A DNA stretch of 64,000 nt from Aeromicrobium sp. IC_218 (GCF_004336805.1 NZ_SJXM01000008.1:62001-126000); one strand, 5' to 3'; positions 35,379 through 45,079 are shown, numbered from the stretch's first letter. Notes: generated by a model from the letters alone, not told the origin. Translations and numbers: made by a program.

Positions 35379-36217
35379 GGCGCGGCCCGGAACGGGCTGG
35401 CCGGGTAGACGCCGAGCACGTCGACGTCGGTCGTGAAGAACGCGAGCTCCTCGAGGGCGCGGGCCAGTCCGGGCTCGTCCGGGTGCCCGTCGACCTCGCA
35501 GAGGAACTGGGTGGCGGTGAAGTGGCCGTCGACCATGTAGCTCTCCAGCTTGGTCATGTTGACGCCGTTCGTGGCGAACCCGCCGAGCGCCTTGTAGAGC
35601 GCGGCCGGCAGGTTGCGGACGTTGAACACGAACGTGGTCACGACGGGACCCTCGCCGGCCGGCGCACGGCGGGGCTCGCGCGACAGCACGACGAACCGGG
35701 TCGTGTTGTGGTCCTCGTCCTCGACGTCCTCGGCCAGCACCTCCAGGCCGTAGATCTGCGCGGCGAGCGGCGGCGAGATGGACGCGCGGCTGGGGTCGTG
35801 GGCCTCGGCGATCTCGCGGGCGGCGCCGGCGGTGTCGCCGCTGATGAGCGGCGTCCATCCGTGCGCGCGGATGATCTTGCGGCACTGGCCCAGCGCGTGG
35901 ACGTGGCTGTGCACGGTCTTGACCGAGTCCAGGGTCGTGCCCGGCGTGCCCATGACGGCGAACCGGATGCGCAGGAAGTGCTCGGCCACGATGTGCAGGC
36001 CCGACGTCGGCAGGAAGTGGTGGATGTCGGCCACCCGGCCGGCGATCGAGTTGTCGATCGGGATCATCGCGAGGTCGGCGTCGCCGGCGGTGACGGCCGC
36101 GAAGACGTCCTCGAAGGACGCGCAGGGCACGGGCTCCGCGTCGGGGTAGTGCTCGTCGATGACCATGTGGGAGTTCGCGCCGGGCTCGCCCTGGTACGCG
36201 ATGCGGGTGGTGCTCAC
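35375..36217 (-). CDS. pheA: Prephenate dehydratase
   Basis: A 280-residue monofunctional enzyme converting prephenate to phenylpyruvate. The catalytic domain begins RIAYQGEPGANSH and has DLAMIPIDNSIAGRV and the catalytic Thr-Arg-Phe in NTTRFVVLSR. The C-terminal ACT regulatory domain contains FATNGVNMTKLESYMVDG, the Phe-binding region. No chorismate mutase domain is fused. GTG 36217 fits the usual N-terminus. It is followed by the double GNAT gene in a coupled pair. Confidence 0.95.
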   Translation of the reverse strand: MSTTRIAYQGEPGANSHMVIDEHYPDAEPVPCASFEDVFAAVTAGDADLAMIPIDNSIAGRVADIHHFLPTSGLHIVAEHFLRIRFAVMGTPGTTLDSVKTVHSHVHALGQCRKIIRAHGWTPLISGDTAGAAREIAEAHDPSRASISPPLAAQIYGLEVLAEDVEDEDHNTTRFVVLSREPRRAPAGEGPVVTTFVFNVRNLPAALYKALGGFATNGVNMTKLESYMVDGHFTATQFLCEVDGHPDEPGLARALEELAFFTTDVDVLGVYPASPFRAAP

Positions 36218-36300
36218 CCGCTCAGTGTGGCACTGACGGGCGGGGGTCCGGCCCCGCCCCGCGCGACGCCCGCGTCCCCCGCGCGGGCGCGGTGGTGTCC

Positions 36301-36306
36301 TATGCT
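36301..36306 (+). promoter_or_regulatory. -10 element upstream of the methyltransferase-GT61 gene
   Basis: TATGCT lies 34 bases upstream of the GTG start. Unlike many promoters here it leaves a leader that contains AAAGGA at good spacing. It also makes the in-frame ATG within it (36302) an unlikely start. Confidence 0.45.
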
Positions 36307-36340
36307 CCGACCAACCGACCCGGGTCGAAAGGATCGCCAG

Positions 36341-38170
36341 GTGACCACGACACCGTCGAAGCAGAGTCCTTGGCGCGCGAGGCTCTCGCGCGTCCGCTCC
36401 CGTCGTGAGCCGGACGCGCCCCCGCAGCGTCCGACCCTGGACGAGATCGGGCTGCGCACGGGCACCGACAAGTCCTCGACGCTGCACGACTTCCTGCGGG
36501 TCTACGACCGCGAGCTGGGCCACCTGCGCGACCGCGAGATCACGATGATCGAGATCGGCGTCCACCAGGGCTCGTCCCTGCGGATGTGGGAGGAGTACTT
36601 CTCCCGGGGCCGCATCGTCGGCGTCGACCTCGACCCCGCGTGCAAGCGCTTCGAGAACGAGCGCGTCACCGTGCGGGTCGGCAACCAGGGCGACCGGGCG
36701 TTCATCCAGAAGCTGGGCACCAAGTACCGCCCGACGGTCGTGGTCGACGACGGCTCGCACCGCTGGCAGCACCAGATCGACACCCTGCGCGACCTGTGGC
36801 CGGCCGTGCGACCCGGCGGCATGTTCATCGTGGAGGACATCCACACCAGCTTCGGCGAGGACTACGCACGCACCTACGGCACCCCGGACGGCGAGACGGC
36901 CTACGACTTCGTCGCCGGGCTCGTGCGGTCGCTGGTGGCCGCCGACCGGGCCGACCCGCCGGCGGACGACTTCGAGGCCTACTTCCGGAACACCGTCGAC
37001 TCGGCCGTGATGCTCGGCCGGTCGGTGGTCCTGCGCAAGCGCTCGCACCGCCAGCCCTGGTACCGGCGGGCGAGCGTCGCGGACGTCACGAGCGACCCCT
37101 GGATCACCGACGTGGGCGCTCCGTACGAGCGCATCCCGGCCGAGCTCGTGGACGCCTCGCCGGCGGTGGACGCCGCGTTCCGCTCGCTGACCGGATCCGG
37201 CCCGGTCGCGTTCGAGCCGGCCGCTTCCGCGGAGTTCACCGACGTGCTCGTGCACGGGTTCGGGCCGGCGGCCACCAAGGACCGCAAGATCCTGGCCGAG
37301 ACGCTGAACTGCGCCCAGAACATCCGTCGGTCGTCCAACCTCTACCGGCCCTTCGGCGAGGACCGGTGGGTCGTCGAGCGGGACGTCCCGCGGCGCCGTG
37401 TCCCGGCCCCCGAGGAGGGCAGGCACCTGGTGCTGCTGAAGCAGACCTGGGACCGCAACTACGGGCACTGGCTGGTCGACGCGCTGCCGAAGGTCGGTCT
37501 GCTGGACGGCTTCGTCGACCGCGCGGCGTGCACGTACGTGGTCAACGTCCAGACGAGCGACGCGATGCGCCAGGTCGTCCTGGACTCCCTCGCCCTCGCC
37601 GGGATCGGCGAGGACCAGGTGATGTTCACCGAGGTGGGCGCCCTGTCGTTCGAGCGGATCATCGTGCCCGGCACGATCGCGCGTCACCCGGTGCGCAAGT
37701 CGCCCTTCGCCATCCGCTTCCTGGAGGACCTGGCCTCCACCGTCGAGCCGGGCACCGACCGCCGGCTCTACGTGTCGCGCAACGGGTACTCGCGCCGGCG
37801 GCTGCTCAACGAGGAGGCCGTGCTCGCGCGACTCGCGGACTTCGGGTACGAGATGGTCGAGCCGGAGAAGCTGACGCTGCGGGAGCAGATCGCCGCGTTC
37901 TCGGGCGCCGACAGCATCGTCGGCAACATGGGCGCGGCCTTCACCAACCTGGTGTTCTCGCCGCAGCAGGTCTCCGTGTTGGCACTGGCGACCGAGACGA
38001 TGAAGCACGACTACTTCTACGACCTCGTGTGCCACAAGCAGGGCCGCTACCGCGGCCTGCAGGGCACCGCCGACCGCAGCACCGGGCAGGCGCCCGACAT
38101 CGGCTCGGACTTCGTGGTCGACCTGGACAGCCTCGAGGAGTGCCTGGCCTGGCTCCACCCGGAGGGCTAG
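36341..38170 (+). CDS. Bifunctional SAM methyltransferase - GT61 glycosyltransferase
   Basis: A 609-residue fusion. Residues 25-250 form a class I methyltransferase-like domain of the Methyltransf_24/cephalosporin-hydroxylase-like group: GTDKSSTLHDFLRVYDREL, then IEIGVHQGSSLRMWEEYF and VVDDGSHRWQHQI. Residues 330-600 resemble the GT61 (DUF563) glycosyltransferases, with NYGHWLVDALPKVGLLDGF, LYVSRNGYSRRRLLNEE and GADSIVGNMGAAFTNLVF. There is no signal peptide or membrane helix. A role in surface polysaccharide assembly is likely given the neighbouring GT2 gene; acceptor and donor are unknown. GTG 36341 has AAAGGA seven to eight bases upstream. The stop shares a CTAG with the convergent gene. 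Confidence 0.82.
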   Translation: MTTTPSKQSPWRARLSRVRSRREPDAPPQRPTLDEIGLRTGTDKSSTLHDFLRVYDRELGHLRDREITMIEIGVHQGSSLRMWEEYFSRGRIVGVDLDPACKRFENERVTVRVGNQGDRAFIQKLGTKYRPTVVVDDGSHRWQHQIDTLRDLWPAVRPGGMFIVEDIHTSFGEDYARTYGTPDGETAYDFVAGLVRSLVAADRADPPADDFEAYFRNTVDSAVMLGRSVVLRKRSHRQPWYRRASVADVTSDPWITDVGAPYERIPAELVDASPAVDAAFRSLTGSGPVAFEPAASAEFTDVLVHGFGPAATKDRKILAETLNCAQNIRRSSNLYRPFGEDRWVVERDVPRRRVPAPEEGRHLVLLKQTWDRNYGHWLVDALPKVGLLDGFVDRAACTYVVNVQTSDAMRQVVLDSLALAGIGEDQVMFTEVGALSFERIIVPGTIARHPVRKSPFAIRFLEDLASTVEPGTDRRLYVSRNGYSRRRLLNEEAVLARLADFGYEMVEPEKLTLREQIAAFSGADSIVGNMGAAFTNLVFSPQQVSVLALATETMKHDYFYDLVCHKQGRYRGLQGTADRSTGQAPDIGSDFVVDLDSLEECLAWLHPEG

Positions 38171-39180
38171 GCGGGGTCGTCCGCGCGGTCGGACCGGACG
38201 TCGAGGTTCGTCAGCGCCAGCTCGAGCCGGGCCAGACGCTGGACGACGTCCTCCTGGGTGGCGTCGAGCGTCATGACCCGCTTGCGGACCGACCGCTGAC
38301 CGCGGCGCAGCTCGGTGAACGCGAGCCGCGCGCGCTCGGCCTCGGTCTCGGCGGCCGTCCGCGCGCGCCGTCCCTGCGCCGACAGGAGCCGGGCGAGGAC
38401 GGCGGTCGTGACGACGAGCCCGGCCAGCGTCAGGACGCCGAGAGCCGCGAGCCCGGCGTGACCCGTCTCGGCGACCAGCCAGGTCACCAGCGCCGCCGCG
38501 GCCAGGGCGACGACCGCCGCTCCGGCCAGGACGACGGCCAGTCCGGCGGTGCCGCCGGGCACGCGACGACGCAGGCCGCGCAGCAGGGCGGTCATGCGGA
38601 CGGCGCGGCTGCGCCGCAGTCGGTCCAGCTCCGTACGCGCCTTGCGGCGGCCCCGCTCAGCCCGGCGGGCCCGCTCGGTGAGTCGCTCCACCTCGGACGT
38701 CCAGTGCTCGCGGTCGGCCTCCAGCCGGTCGACGGCGGCGACGTGCTCGCGCCGGTCGGCCTCGAGCAGGAAGTACTGGCGGCGCAGCGTCTCGTGCTCG
38801 GAACGACGGTCGCGCAGCAGCGTGCTGACCGCGGTGAGGGCCACGGGGTCCAGGTCGGTGGTGCCGCCCAGCTCGAGCGAGACCACCGGCAGGTGCCCGA
38901 TCCAGCGGGACTGGAGTGGACGGGCGGGGCCCAGCGAGGCGAGGGTCTCGGCGTCCGTCGCGGCGCCCAGGTCGAGCACGACGGACCGCCAGGGCAGGGC
39001 CGCCGCGGCACGCACGAGCCCGGCCTCGACGGCGCCCGACACCACCAGGACGGACTCCGGCGAGGCCACCAGCGCCTCGGGGTCGGTCACCACCGAGACC
39101 TCGTCGGCGGCGTCGCCGAGGCGTCCGACGGTGGCGGCGGGATCAGCGGCCAGGAGGGTCACGTGGATGGCGCGAGACAC
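38167..39180 (-). CDS. Coiled-coil membrane protein, unknown function
   Basis: A 337-residue protein I do not recognise. Residues 1-120 are a soluble alpha/beta-looking domain (VTLLAADPAATVGRLGDAAD...). Residues 125-190 are strongly charged and heptad-like (LRRQYFLLEADRREHVAAVDRLEADREHW...), predicting a coiled coil. Two hydrophobic helices lie at about 211-235 and 242-265, and a second charged helical region follows to the C-terminus. Its location between two glycosyltransferase genes and its coiled-coil/membrane layout suggest a scaffold or chain-length-type role in surface glycan synthesis, but that is inference. Start is GTG, and the stop overlaps the fusion gene stop by four bases. Confidence 0.6.
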   Translation of the reverse strand: MSRAIHVTLLAADPAATVGRLGDAADEVSVVTDPEALVASPESVLVVSGAVEAGLVRAAAALPWRSVVLDLGAATDAETLASLGPARPLQSRWIGHLPVVSLELGGTTDLDPVALTAVSTLLRDRRSEHETLRRQYFLLEADRREHVAAVDRLEADREHWTSEVERLTERARRAERGRRKARTELDRLRRSRAVRMTALLRGLRRRVPGGTAGLAVVLAGAAVVALAAAALVTWLVAETGHAGLAALGVLTLAGLVVTTAVLARLLSAQGRRARTAAETEAERARLAFTELRRGQRSVRKRVMTLDATQEDVVQRLARLELALTNLDVRSDRADDPA

Positions 39181-39222
39181 GGAGGTTCTCCTCGTGGTCG
39201 GAAGGCCGCAGCCACGTTCACC

Positions 39223-39228
39223 TAGACT
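39223..39228 (+). promoter_or_regulatory. -10 element upstream of the GT2 gene
   Basis: TAGACT lies 50 bases before the ATG in the 98-bp divergent gap. The resulting leader holds AAGGGG six bases before the start. Confidence 0.4.
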
Positions 39229-39278
39229 GCGTTCGGCTCGATGCCCGAGTCATCGTAGAGCACCGCGAAGGGGTCGAC

Positions 39279-41417
39279 ATGGAGACCGGACCGGCCACCG
39301 CAGGGCGACCGCGGGTTTCGGTGATCGTGCCCTCGTACCGGGGGGAGGCGGTGGTGGGTCGGTGCCTGCGATCGCTCGCCGCGCAGACCCTGCCCGACGC
39401 CGAGATCGAGGTCGTCGTCGTCCTCAACGGGCCGCTGGACGGGTCCCGACGGGAGATCGACGCCGTGCGGGAGGAGGCGCCCGCACTGCGCGTCCGGGTG
39501 CTGCAGAACGGACGGGCCGGAGCCTCGCGGGCTCGCAACCTCGGGCTGGCCGCCGCCACGGGCGAGCACGTCACCTTCGTGGACGACGACGACTGGCTGG
39601 CCCCGTCCACCCTGGAGACGCTGCTGAGCCTCGCCGCCCCCGGGGTGGTGCCGATCGCGCACGTCGCCGACGTGCCGGTGACGGCGGACGGGAGGCTCGG
39701 AGCGCCGAGCTACCGCAACTACATCGAGGACTACCTGGTGGCCCACGAGGGCCGGGTCGTCGAGCTCGAGGGGCGGACCACGCCCGTGGGCTTCGTCGCC
39801 GCGAAGCTCGCGCCGGTCGAGCTGGCCCGGGCGGCCCGCTTCGACGAGGACCTGCGCAGTGGCGAGGACCTCGTCTACTGGAACGAGCTCTACGCCCACG
39901 CGCCGTTCCGGCTCGCGGTGTGCTCGGTCGAGTCCGGGGCCACGTACTTCCGGGCCCTGCGCCCGGACTCGGTGTCGCGGCGCGAGCTCACCTACGACTT
40001 CGCCGTCACGGAGCGACTGGACGTCATCGAGCGTCTCGCGGCGGCCCGCCCCGTCGATCCCCGGGCCGAGCGGCTCCGGGCCGGGCTGGTCTCGGCCCAG
40101 TCCGGTCACGCCCGCCGCTACCTGACGCAGAACCCGCAGGACGTCCCACGGGTCGGGCACGACCTGCGCCGGCGCGGACTGGGCGACGTCGTGGACCGCC
40201 GCCTGCTCCAGGCCGACGTCGCGCAGGACCTGGCGATCCTCTACGCGTTCGCGCCCTACTCGGACACCAGCGCGTCGGTGGCCGGCCGGCGCCTGCTCGG
40301 TCACGGGGTCATGGTCGACGTCGTGTCCAACGCCCTGGAGGGCATCCGGGCGGTCGACACGACGGCGTGGATGGTGGTCGACGACGTCGTGGGCCGTCAC
40401 GCCGAGGTGCACTCGCCCGTGACGGCCTTCCACTGGCCCTACCTCGACGCGTTCTGCCTGCGGGGCATGGAGGTGGTGGAGCGCTGGGTCGCCGAGAAGG
40501 GCCCGTATCGGACGGTCTACAGCCGCGCCATGCTGCCTGGGTCCCACGTGCTGGCCGCCCTGGTCAAGCTGCAGTGGCCGGAGACCCGGTGGGTGGCCGA
40601 GTTCTCCGACCCCATGGTCTGGGACTCCAACGGCGCGTGCCGGACCAACCTCGTGCGACCCGGCCGCATCTCGCGGACGCTGATCCAGGCGCTGCGCGAG
40701 CGCGGCGTGCAGGTGCCCGACGAGGTCGACGTCCTGACCGTCCCGGAGATCGTGGAGCTGCTGGGCTACGAGCTGGCCGACGAGGTGCACTTCACCAACC
40801 CGCGTCAGCAGGAGCTGATGCTCGGCTACCTGCCGGACCGGGCGCTCGCCGATCGCGTCGCCGCGAAGGCCGAGGTCCACCCCCACCCGACCCTGCCGCA
40901 GGAGTTCTACGAGCGGGTGCCGACGGCCCTCGGTCGCATCCCGGGCCGGGTCAACCTGGCCTACTTCGGCGTCTTCTACGCGACCCGTGGGCTCGGCGAG
41001 GTCGTGGCGGCGCTGGAGGCCCTCACGCCGGAGGAGCGGTCGCACGTCGCCGTGCGGGTGTTCACGTCCGACCCGGCCGGGGTCGAGGCCGAGATGGCCG
41101 AGCGCGGGCTCTCCGACGTGGTGTTCGCGCGACCGTACGTGCCCTACCTGGAGTTCCTGAACCTCACGACCCAGATGGACGTCCTCCTGGTCAACGACGC
41201 CCGGACCCGGGGCATCTACGACGTCAACCCGTACCTGCCGTCGAAGTGGTCGGACTACCGCGGCAGCGGGTCGGACGTCTGGGCGATCGTCGAGCCCGGC
41301 AGCGTGCTGAGCACGCAGGAGGTGGCCTACCGCTCGGAGCTGGGTGACGTCGACGGCGCCGTGCGGGTGCTGCGCAGCATCGTGCGCGACCACGCGCTCG
41401 CGCCGGCCGCGCTCTGA
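39279..41417 (+). CDS. Large glycosyltransferase: GT2 domain plus GT-B-like C-terminal half
   Basis: A 712-residue protein. The N-terminal 220 residues are a GT-A family 2 transferase: [48 protein letters not shown] with the DDD metal site, and [12 protein letters not shown]. The remaining 450 residues contain a second domain resembling GT-B enzymes ([67 protein letters not shown]). There are no membrane helices. It probably elongates a surface polysaccharide with two sugar-transfer activities. AAGGGG six bases before the ATG supports this start. It is convergent with galK. Confidence 0.82.
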   Translation: METGPATAGRPRVSVIVPSYRGEAVVGRCLRSLAAQTLPDAEIEVVVVLNGPLDGSRREIDAVREEAPALRVRVLQNGRAGASRARNLGLAAATGEHVTFVDDDDWLAPSTLETLLSLAAPGVVPIAHVADVPVTADGRLGAPSYRNYIEDYLVAHEGRVVELEGRTTPVGFVAAKLAPVELARAARFDEDLRSGEDLVYWNELYAHAPFRLAVCSVESGATYFRALRPDSVSRRELTYDFAVTERLDVIERLAAARPVDPRAERLRAGLVSAQSGHARRYLTQNPQDVPRVGHDLRRRGLGDVVDRRLLQADVAQDLAILYAFAPYSDTSASVAGRRLLGHGVMVDVVSNALEGIRAVDTTAWMVVDDVVGRHAEVHSPVTAFHWPYLDAFCLRGMEVVERWVAEKGPYRTVYSRAMLPGSHVLAALVKLQWPETRWVAEFSDPMVWDSNGACRTNLVRPGRISRTLIQALRERGVQVPDEVDVLTVPEIVELLGYELADEVHFTNPRQQELMLGYLPDRALADRVAAKAEVHPHPTLPQEFYERVPTALGRIPGRVNLAYFGVFYATRGLGEVVAALEALTPEERSHVAVRVFTSDPAGVEAEMAERGLSDVVFARPYVPYLEFLNLTTQMDVLLVNDARTRGIYDVNPYLPSKWSDYRGSGSDVWAIVEPGSVLSTQEVAYRSELGDVDGAVRVLRSIVRDHALAPAAL

Positions 41418-41424
41418 CGCGGGG

Positions 41425-42522
41425 TCAGGCGGTGCGGCGGGCGCCGTCGGCCGGGGAGACCGGGAAGACCTGGGGCTTCTTCCAGCTCATGTGCTCGAAC
41501 GCCGCCTCGACCGCCGAGGCCATGGCGGCCGCCTTGTCGCGCTCGACCAGGGCGATCGCGCTGCCGCCGAAGCCGCCACCGGTCATGCGGGCGCCGAGGG
41601 CGCCGGCCTCGAGCGCGGTGTCGACCGCGACGTCGAGCTCGGCGGCGCTGACCTGGTAGTCGTCGCGCAGCGAGGCGTGCGAGGCGGTGAGGATCGTGCC
41701 GGCCTGGGCCCACGACCCGTCGGCGGAGGCCCGGACGAACGCCTTGACCCGCGCGTTCTCGGTGAGCACGTGCCGGGTGCGGGCCTTGAGGGTCTCGTCG
41801 TCGAGGGTGACCAGCGCGTCGAGACCGACCTGGGCCAGGTGCTCGACGCCGAGCGCCTCGGCCGCGCGGCGGGACTCGGCGTGCCGGTCGGCGTAGCCGC
41901 CGTCGGCGTGCGAGTGGTTGACGCCGGTGGCGATGACCGCGAGGACCAGGCCGGCGGACTCCCAGTCGATCGGGACGACCTCGACGGACGGCGGCTCGGT
42001 CGCGGTGTCGACGCGCACGGCGTGGCCCCGGCGTCCGTGCATGACGGCGAGCTGGTCCATGAGGCCGGTCGGGGCGCCGACGTAGTCGTTCTCGGCGCGG
42101 CGGGCCAGGACGGCGAGGTCGGTCGGGCCCTGCTGCCAGTCGCCCAGCGAGTCGAGCGACACGGCCACGCCGCAGGTCAGCGCGGCGGACGACGACAGGC
42201 CGGCGCCGGAGGGCAGGTCGCTGTCGAGGACGAGGTCGACGCCGCCCACGCGGTGGCCGGCCTCGCGCGCGGCCCAGACGGTGCCGGCGACGTACGCGGC
42301 CCAGCCCTGGACGTCGCCGGGCTGCACGCTCACGGGGAAGGAGGCCTTCTGGCCGGCGCTCCAGACGTTGACCGTCTCGTCGGGGCGGGGACGCACCTTG
42401 ACGGTGAAGCCCTTGTCGATGGCGATGGGCAGCGAGGCCCCGCCGTTGTAGTCGAGGTGCTCGCCGACGAGGTTGACCCGCCCGGGCACCGACCACTGCT
42501 GCACCTGCTCCGCCCCGTTCAC
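41425..42522 (-). CDS. galK: Galactokinase
   Basis: A 365-residue GHMP kinase that phosphorylates galactose at C1 in the Leloir pathway. The substrate signature [16 protein letters not shown] is at residues 13-28, the ATP loop [13 protein letters not shown] follows the GHMP pattern, and the C-terminal motif is [16 protein letters not shown]. No galT or galE is adjacent; it may instead feed the neighbouring glycosyltransferase locus. The GTG start lies seven bases after a TAGGCT box, so the transcript is likely leaderless. Confidence 0.93.
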   Translation of the reverse strand: MNGAEQVQQWSVPGRVNLVGEHLDYNGGASLPIAIDKGFTVKVRPRPDETVNVWSAGQKASFPVSVQPGDVQGWAAYVAGTVWAAREAGHRVGGVDLVLDSDLPSGAGLSSSAALTCGVAVSLDSLGDWQQGPTDLAVLARRAENDYVGAPTGLMDQLAVMHGRRGHAVRVDTATEPPSVEVVPIDWESAGLVLAVIATGVNHSHADGGYADRHAESRRAAEALGVEHLAQVGLDALVTLDDETLKARTRHVLTENARVKAFVRASADGSWAQAGTILTASHASLRDDYQVSAAELDVAVDTALEAGALGARMTGGGFGGSAIALVERDKAAAMASAVEAAFEHMSWKKPQVFPVSPADGARRTA

Positions 42523-42529
42523 CCGGCCG

Positions 42530-42535
42530 AGCCTA
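42530..42535 (-). promoter_or_regulatory. -10 element of a leaderless galK promoter
   Basis: TAGGCT on the minus strand ends seven bases before the galK GTG, with no Shine-Dalgarno sequence in between. Confidence 0.55.
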
Positions 42536-42561
42536 GCGGTGGGCGCCCCGGCGGCGACTGG

Positions 42562-42567
42562 CAGAAT
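42562..42567 (+). promoter_or_regulatory. -10 element of a leaderless trpS promoter
   Basis: CAGAAT is followed by six bases and the trpS ATG. It lies 27 bases from the divergent galK -10 box, so the two promoters are nearly back to back. Confidence 0.5.
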
Positions 42568-42573
42568 GCACAC

Positions 42574-43596
42574 ATGTCCTCGGTCCCCACCCCGGCTCGT
42601 CCGCGCGCGCTCTCCGGCGCCCAGCCCACGGCCGACTCCTACCACCTGGGCAACTACTTCGGCGCCTTCAAGCAGTGGGTGGCGCTGCAGGAGGACTTCG
42701 ACGCCTTCTACTTCATCCCCGACCTGCACGCGATCACCGTGGAGTACGACCCGGCGCTGCTGCGCGAGCGGACGTACGTGGCGGCCGCGCAGCTGCTGGC
42801 CGCCGGCGTCGACCCCGAGCGCAGCACGCTGTTCGTGCAGAGCCACGTGCCCGAGCACGCCCAGCTCGCCTGGGTGCTGAACGGCATCACCGGCTTCGGC
42901 GAGGCCGGCCGCATGACGCAGTTCAAGGACAAGACCGCCAAGAAGGGCACCGAGGCCGCCAGCGTCGGGCTGTTCACCTACCCGATCCTCATGGCGGCCG
43001 ACATCCTCGTCTACCAGGCCGACAAGGTGCCGGTGGGCGAGGACCAGCGCCAGCACGTGGAGCTGACCCGCAACCTGGCCCAGCGCTTCAACCACCGCTT
43101 CGGCGAGACGTTCACCGTCCCCGAGGCGCACATCGTCAAGGCGACGGCGAAGATCTACGACCTCCAGGACCCGACGGCCAAGATGAGCGGCTCGAACGTC
43201 TCGCACGCCGGCGTCGTCGACCTGAACGACTCGCGCAAGCAGGTCACGAAGAAGATCCGCTCGGCGGTCACCGACTCCGGCACCGAGATCACCTTCGACC
43301 GGGAGGCCAAGCCGGGCGTCTCGAACCTGCTGACCATCTACTCCGCGCTCACCGACCGCCCGGTCGACAGCATCGTCGAGGAGTACGCCGGCCAGCAGTA
43401 CGGCCACCTCAAGGTGGCGCTCGCCGACCTGGTCGCCGACTTCGTGGGCGACTTCGGCGACCGGACGCGCGAGCTGCTCGGCGACCGCGGCGAGCTGGAC
43501 CGCATCCTGGCCGCCGGCGCGGAGAAGGCCCGCGCGGTGGCGTCCACGACGCTGGACCTGGTCTACGAGCGCTCCGGCTTCGTGAAGCGGGGCTGA
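42574..43596 (+). CDS. trpS: Tryptophanyl-tRNA synthetase
   Basis: A 340-residue class I aminoacyl-tRNA synthetase. The HIGH-type region reads [14 protein letters not shown] near the N-terminus, and the KMSKS loop is AKMSGSN, as is usual for Trp[22 protein letters not shown] is the Trp/ATP-site block. Length is typical. The ATG is preceded by a -10-like box at six bases, so the transcript is probably leaderless. The gene for a 2H phosphoesterase begins 5 bases after the stop and is probably in the same operon. Confidence 0.97.
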   Translation: MSSVPTPARPRALSGAQPTADSYHLGNYFGAFKQWVALQEDFDAFYFIPDLHAITVEYDPALLRERTYVAAAQLLAAGVDPERSTLFVQSHVPEHAQLAWVLNGITGFGEAGRMTQFKDKTAKKGTEAASVGLFTYPILMAADILVYQADKVPVGEDQRQHVELTRNLAQRFNHRFGETFTVPEAHIVKATAKIYDLQDPTAKMSGSNVSHAGVVDLNDSRKQVTKKIRSAVTDSGTEITFDREAKPGVSNLLTIYSALTDRPVDSIVEEYAGQQYGHLKVALADLVADFVGDFGDRTRELLGDRGELDRILAAGAEKARAVASTTLDLVYERSGFVKRG

Positions 43597-43600
43597 CGTC

Positions 43601-44119
43601 GTGGCGACCATCGGCGTCTCGATCGCCGTCCCCGAGCCCCACGGGTCGCTGCTGCGCGACAAGCGGGCCGAGTTCGGCGACCCGATGGCCCGCACGGTCC
43701 CCAGCCACGTCACGCTCGTGCCGCCGACCGAGGTGGACGACGACCGGCTCGCCTGCCTGGACTCCGCGCTCGAGGACGCCGCCGCCGCGCTGCCGCGGTT
43801 CACGATGCGCCTGCGGGGCACCGGCACGTTCCGGCCGGTCTCGCCGGTGGTGTTCGTCGCCGTCAGCCAGGGCATCTCCTACACCGAGATGCTCGCCCAG
43901 CGCATCCGCGCCAAGATCGAGGCGCCCGAGCCGTCGTTCCCGTTCCACCCGCACGTGACGGTGGCGCAGAACCTCGACGACGAGGCGCTCGACCGGGCCT
44001 ACGCCGACCTGGCCGACTTCAGCGCCGACTTCACCGTCACCGAGTTCGCGCTCTACCTGGACGAGGGCCCGGCCGGCTGGGTGCCGCGCCGCACGTACGC
44101 GCTGCGCGGCGACTCCTAG
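43601..44119 (+). CDS. 2'-5' RNA ligase family protein (2H phosphoesterase)
   Basis: A 172-residue protein of the 2H superfamily. The two catalytic H-x-T motifs are visible as SHVTLVPP (about residue 36) and HPHVTVAQ (about 120), the pattern of cyclic phosphodiesterases and LigT-like proteins. These can open 2',3'-cyclic phosphates on RNA ends. The physiological role is unclear, but co-transcription with trpS hints at tRNA metabolism (inference). The GTG start is five bases after the trpS stop. The last four bases overlap the convergent lysR stop. Confidence 0.88.
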   Translation: MATIGVSIAVPEPHGSLLRDKRAEFGDPMARTVPSHVTLVPPTEVDDDRLACLDSALEDAAAALPRFTMRLRGTGTFRPVSPVVFVAVSQGISYTEMLAQRIRAKIEAPEPSFPFHPHVTVAQNLDDEALDRAYADLADFSADFTVTEFALYLDEGPAGWVPRRTYALRGDS

Positions 44120-45009
44120 ACCGGCTGCTCGAGCTCGGCGAGGTGCTCGGCGAGCTCCTCGGTGAACGCCCGCGCGGCCAGCGGCATCGAGCCCACGTCG
44201 CGGTGCGCGATGGCCACGGTCCGCTCCAGCACCGGGTTGGTCAGCGGCGTGGCCTGCAGCTGCGGGCGGTTGGCCAGCACCATCGACGGCACCACCGCGT
44301 GGCCCAGGCCGGTCTCGACGAAGCGCAGCACGGCGCTCATCTCGCCGCCCTCGAGCGCGATGCGGGGGCTGAACCCGGCCCGGCGGCAGGCCATGAGGGT
44401 GACGTCGCGCAGGTCGTAGCCCTCGCGGAACATCACGAGCGGCACGTCGCGCAGGTCGGCGACGTCCATCGTCTCGGGCACGTCGGCGTCGACCGGGCTG
44501 GCCAGCACCAGCCGCTCGCGCAGGACGGACGTCGTGACGATGTCGTCGTGGGAGTCGGCCAGCGGCGCGATGAGCAGCGCCACGTCCAGGCGTCCGCGCA
44601 CCAGGGCCTGGGTGAGCAGCCGGGAGCCGCCCTCCTCGACCACGAGGTCGATGCCCGGGTGACGCTGGTGGAAGCGCGCGACGCCCTCGGCGAGCGCGGC
44701 GTCGCAGAGGCTCGGCGTGGCGCCGACGCGCACGAGCCCGCGGCGCAGGCCGGCGACCTCGTGCACGGCGCGCTGGGCCGCCTCGACGTCGATGAGGATG
44801 CGACGGGCGTGGGGGAGCAGGGCCTCGCCGGCGCTGGTCAGCTCGACCCCGCCGCGGTCGCGGACGAACAGCGGCGTGCCCAGCGAGTTCTCCAGCACGC
44901 GGATCTGCTTGGACAGGCTGGGCTGGGAGACGCCGCTCTGGTCGGCCGCCTGGGTGAAGTGCCGGGTCTCGGCGACCGCGACGAAGTAGGCCAGCTGCTG
45001 CAGGTGCAC
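44116..45009 (-). CDS. LysR family transcriptional regulator
   Basis: A 297-residue regulator. The N-terminal winged helix has LQQLAYFVAVAETRHFTQAADQSGVSQPSLSKQIRVLE across its helices, and the rest is a periplasmic-binding-like effector domain. The GTG at 45009 gives the standard family N-terminus; a longer frame would read through the operator. It is divergent from sdhCAB, with a perfect T-N11-A dyad between them, so it is a strong candidate regulator of succinate dehydrogenase. The effector is unknown; a C4-dicarboxylate is a guess from context. Confidence 0.92.
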   Translation of the reverse strand: MHLQQLAYFVAVAETRHFTQAADQSGVSQPSLSKQIRVLENSLGTPLFVRDRGGVELTSAGEALLPHARRILIDVEAAQRAVHEVAGLRRGLVRVGATPSLCDAALAEGVARFHQRHPGIDLVVEEGGSRLLTQALVRGRLDVALLIAPLADSHDDIVTTSVLRERLVLASPVDADVPETMDVADLRDVPLVMFREGYDLRDVTLMACRRAGFSPRIALEGGEMSAVLRFVETGLGHAVVPSMVLANRPQLQATPLTNPVLERTVAIAHRDVGSMPLAARAFTEELAEHLAELEQPV

Positions 45010-45017
45010 CGTCGCAT

Positions 45018-45034
45018 CATAGCCAACGGCTATG
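45018..45034. promoter_or_regulatory. LysR-type operator (T-N11-A dyad) between lysR and sdhC
   Basis: CATAGCC-AAC-GGCTATG is a perfect inverted repeat containing T45020-N11-A45032. It is 9 bases upstream of the lysR start and about 45 bases upstream of the sdhC -10 box, the usual place for a LysR recognition site. Confidence 0.75.
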
Positions 45035-45079
45035 AAAGTGAGCCTCAGTCGAACTTGGCGCGTATCGAAGGGCCTGGCG

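Noticed and set aside
36302..36340. Upstream ATG start for the methyltransferase-GT61 fusion
   Set aside because: That ATG lies inside a TATGCT -10 box and has no ribosome site. The GTG at 36341 is preceded by AAAGGA at a suitable distance.
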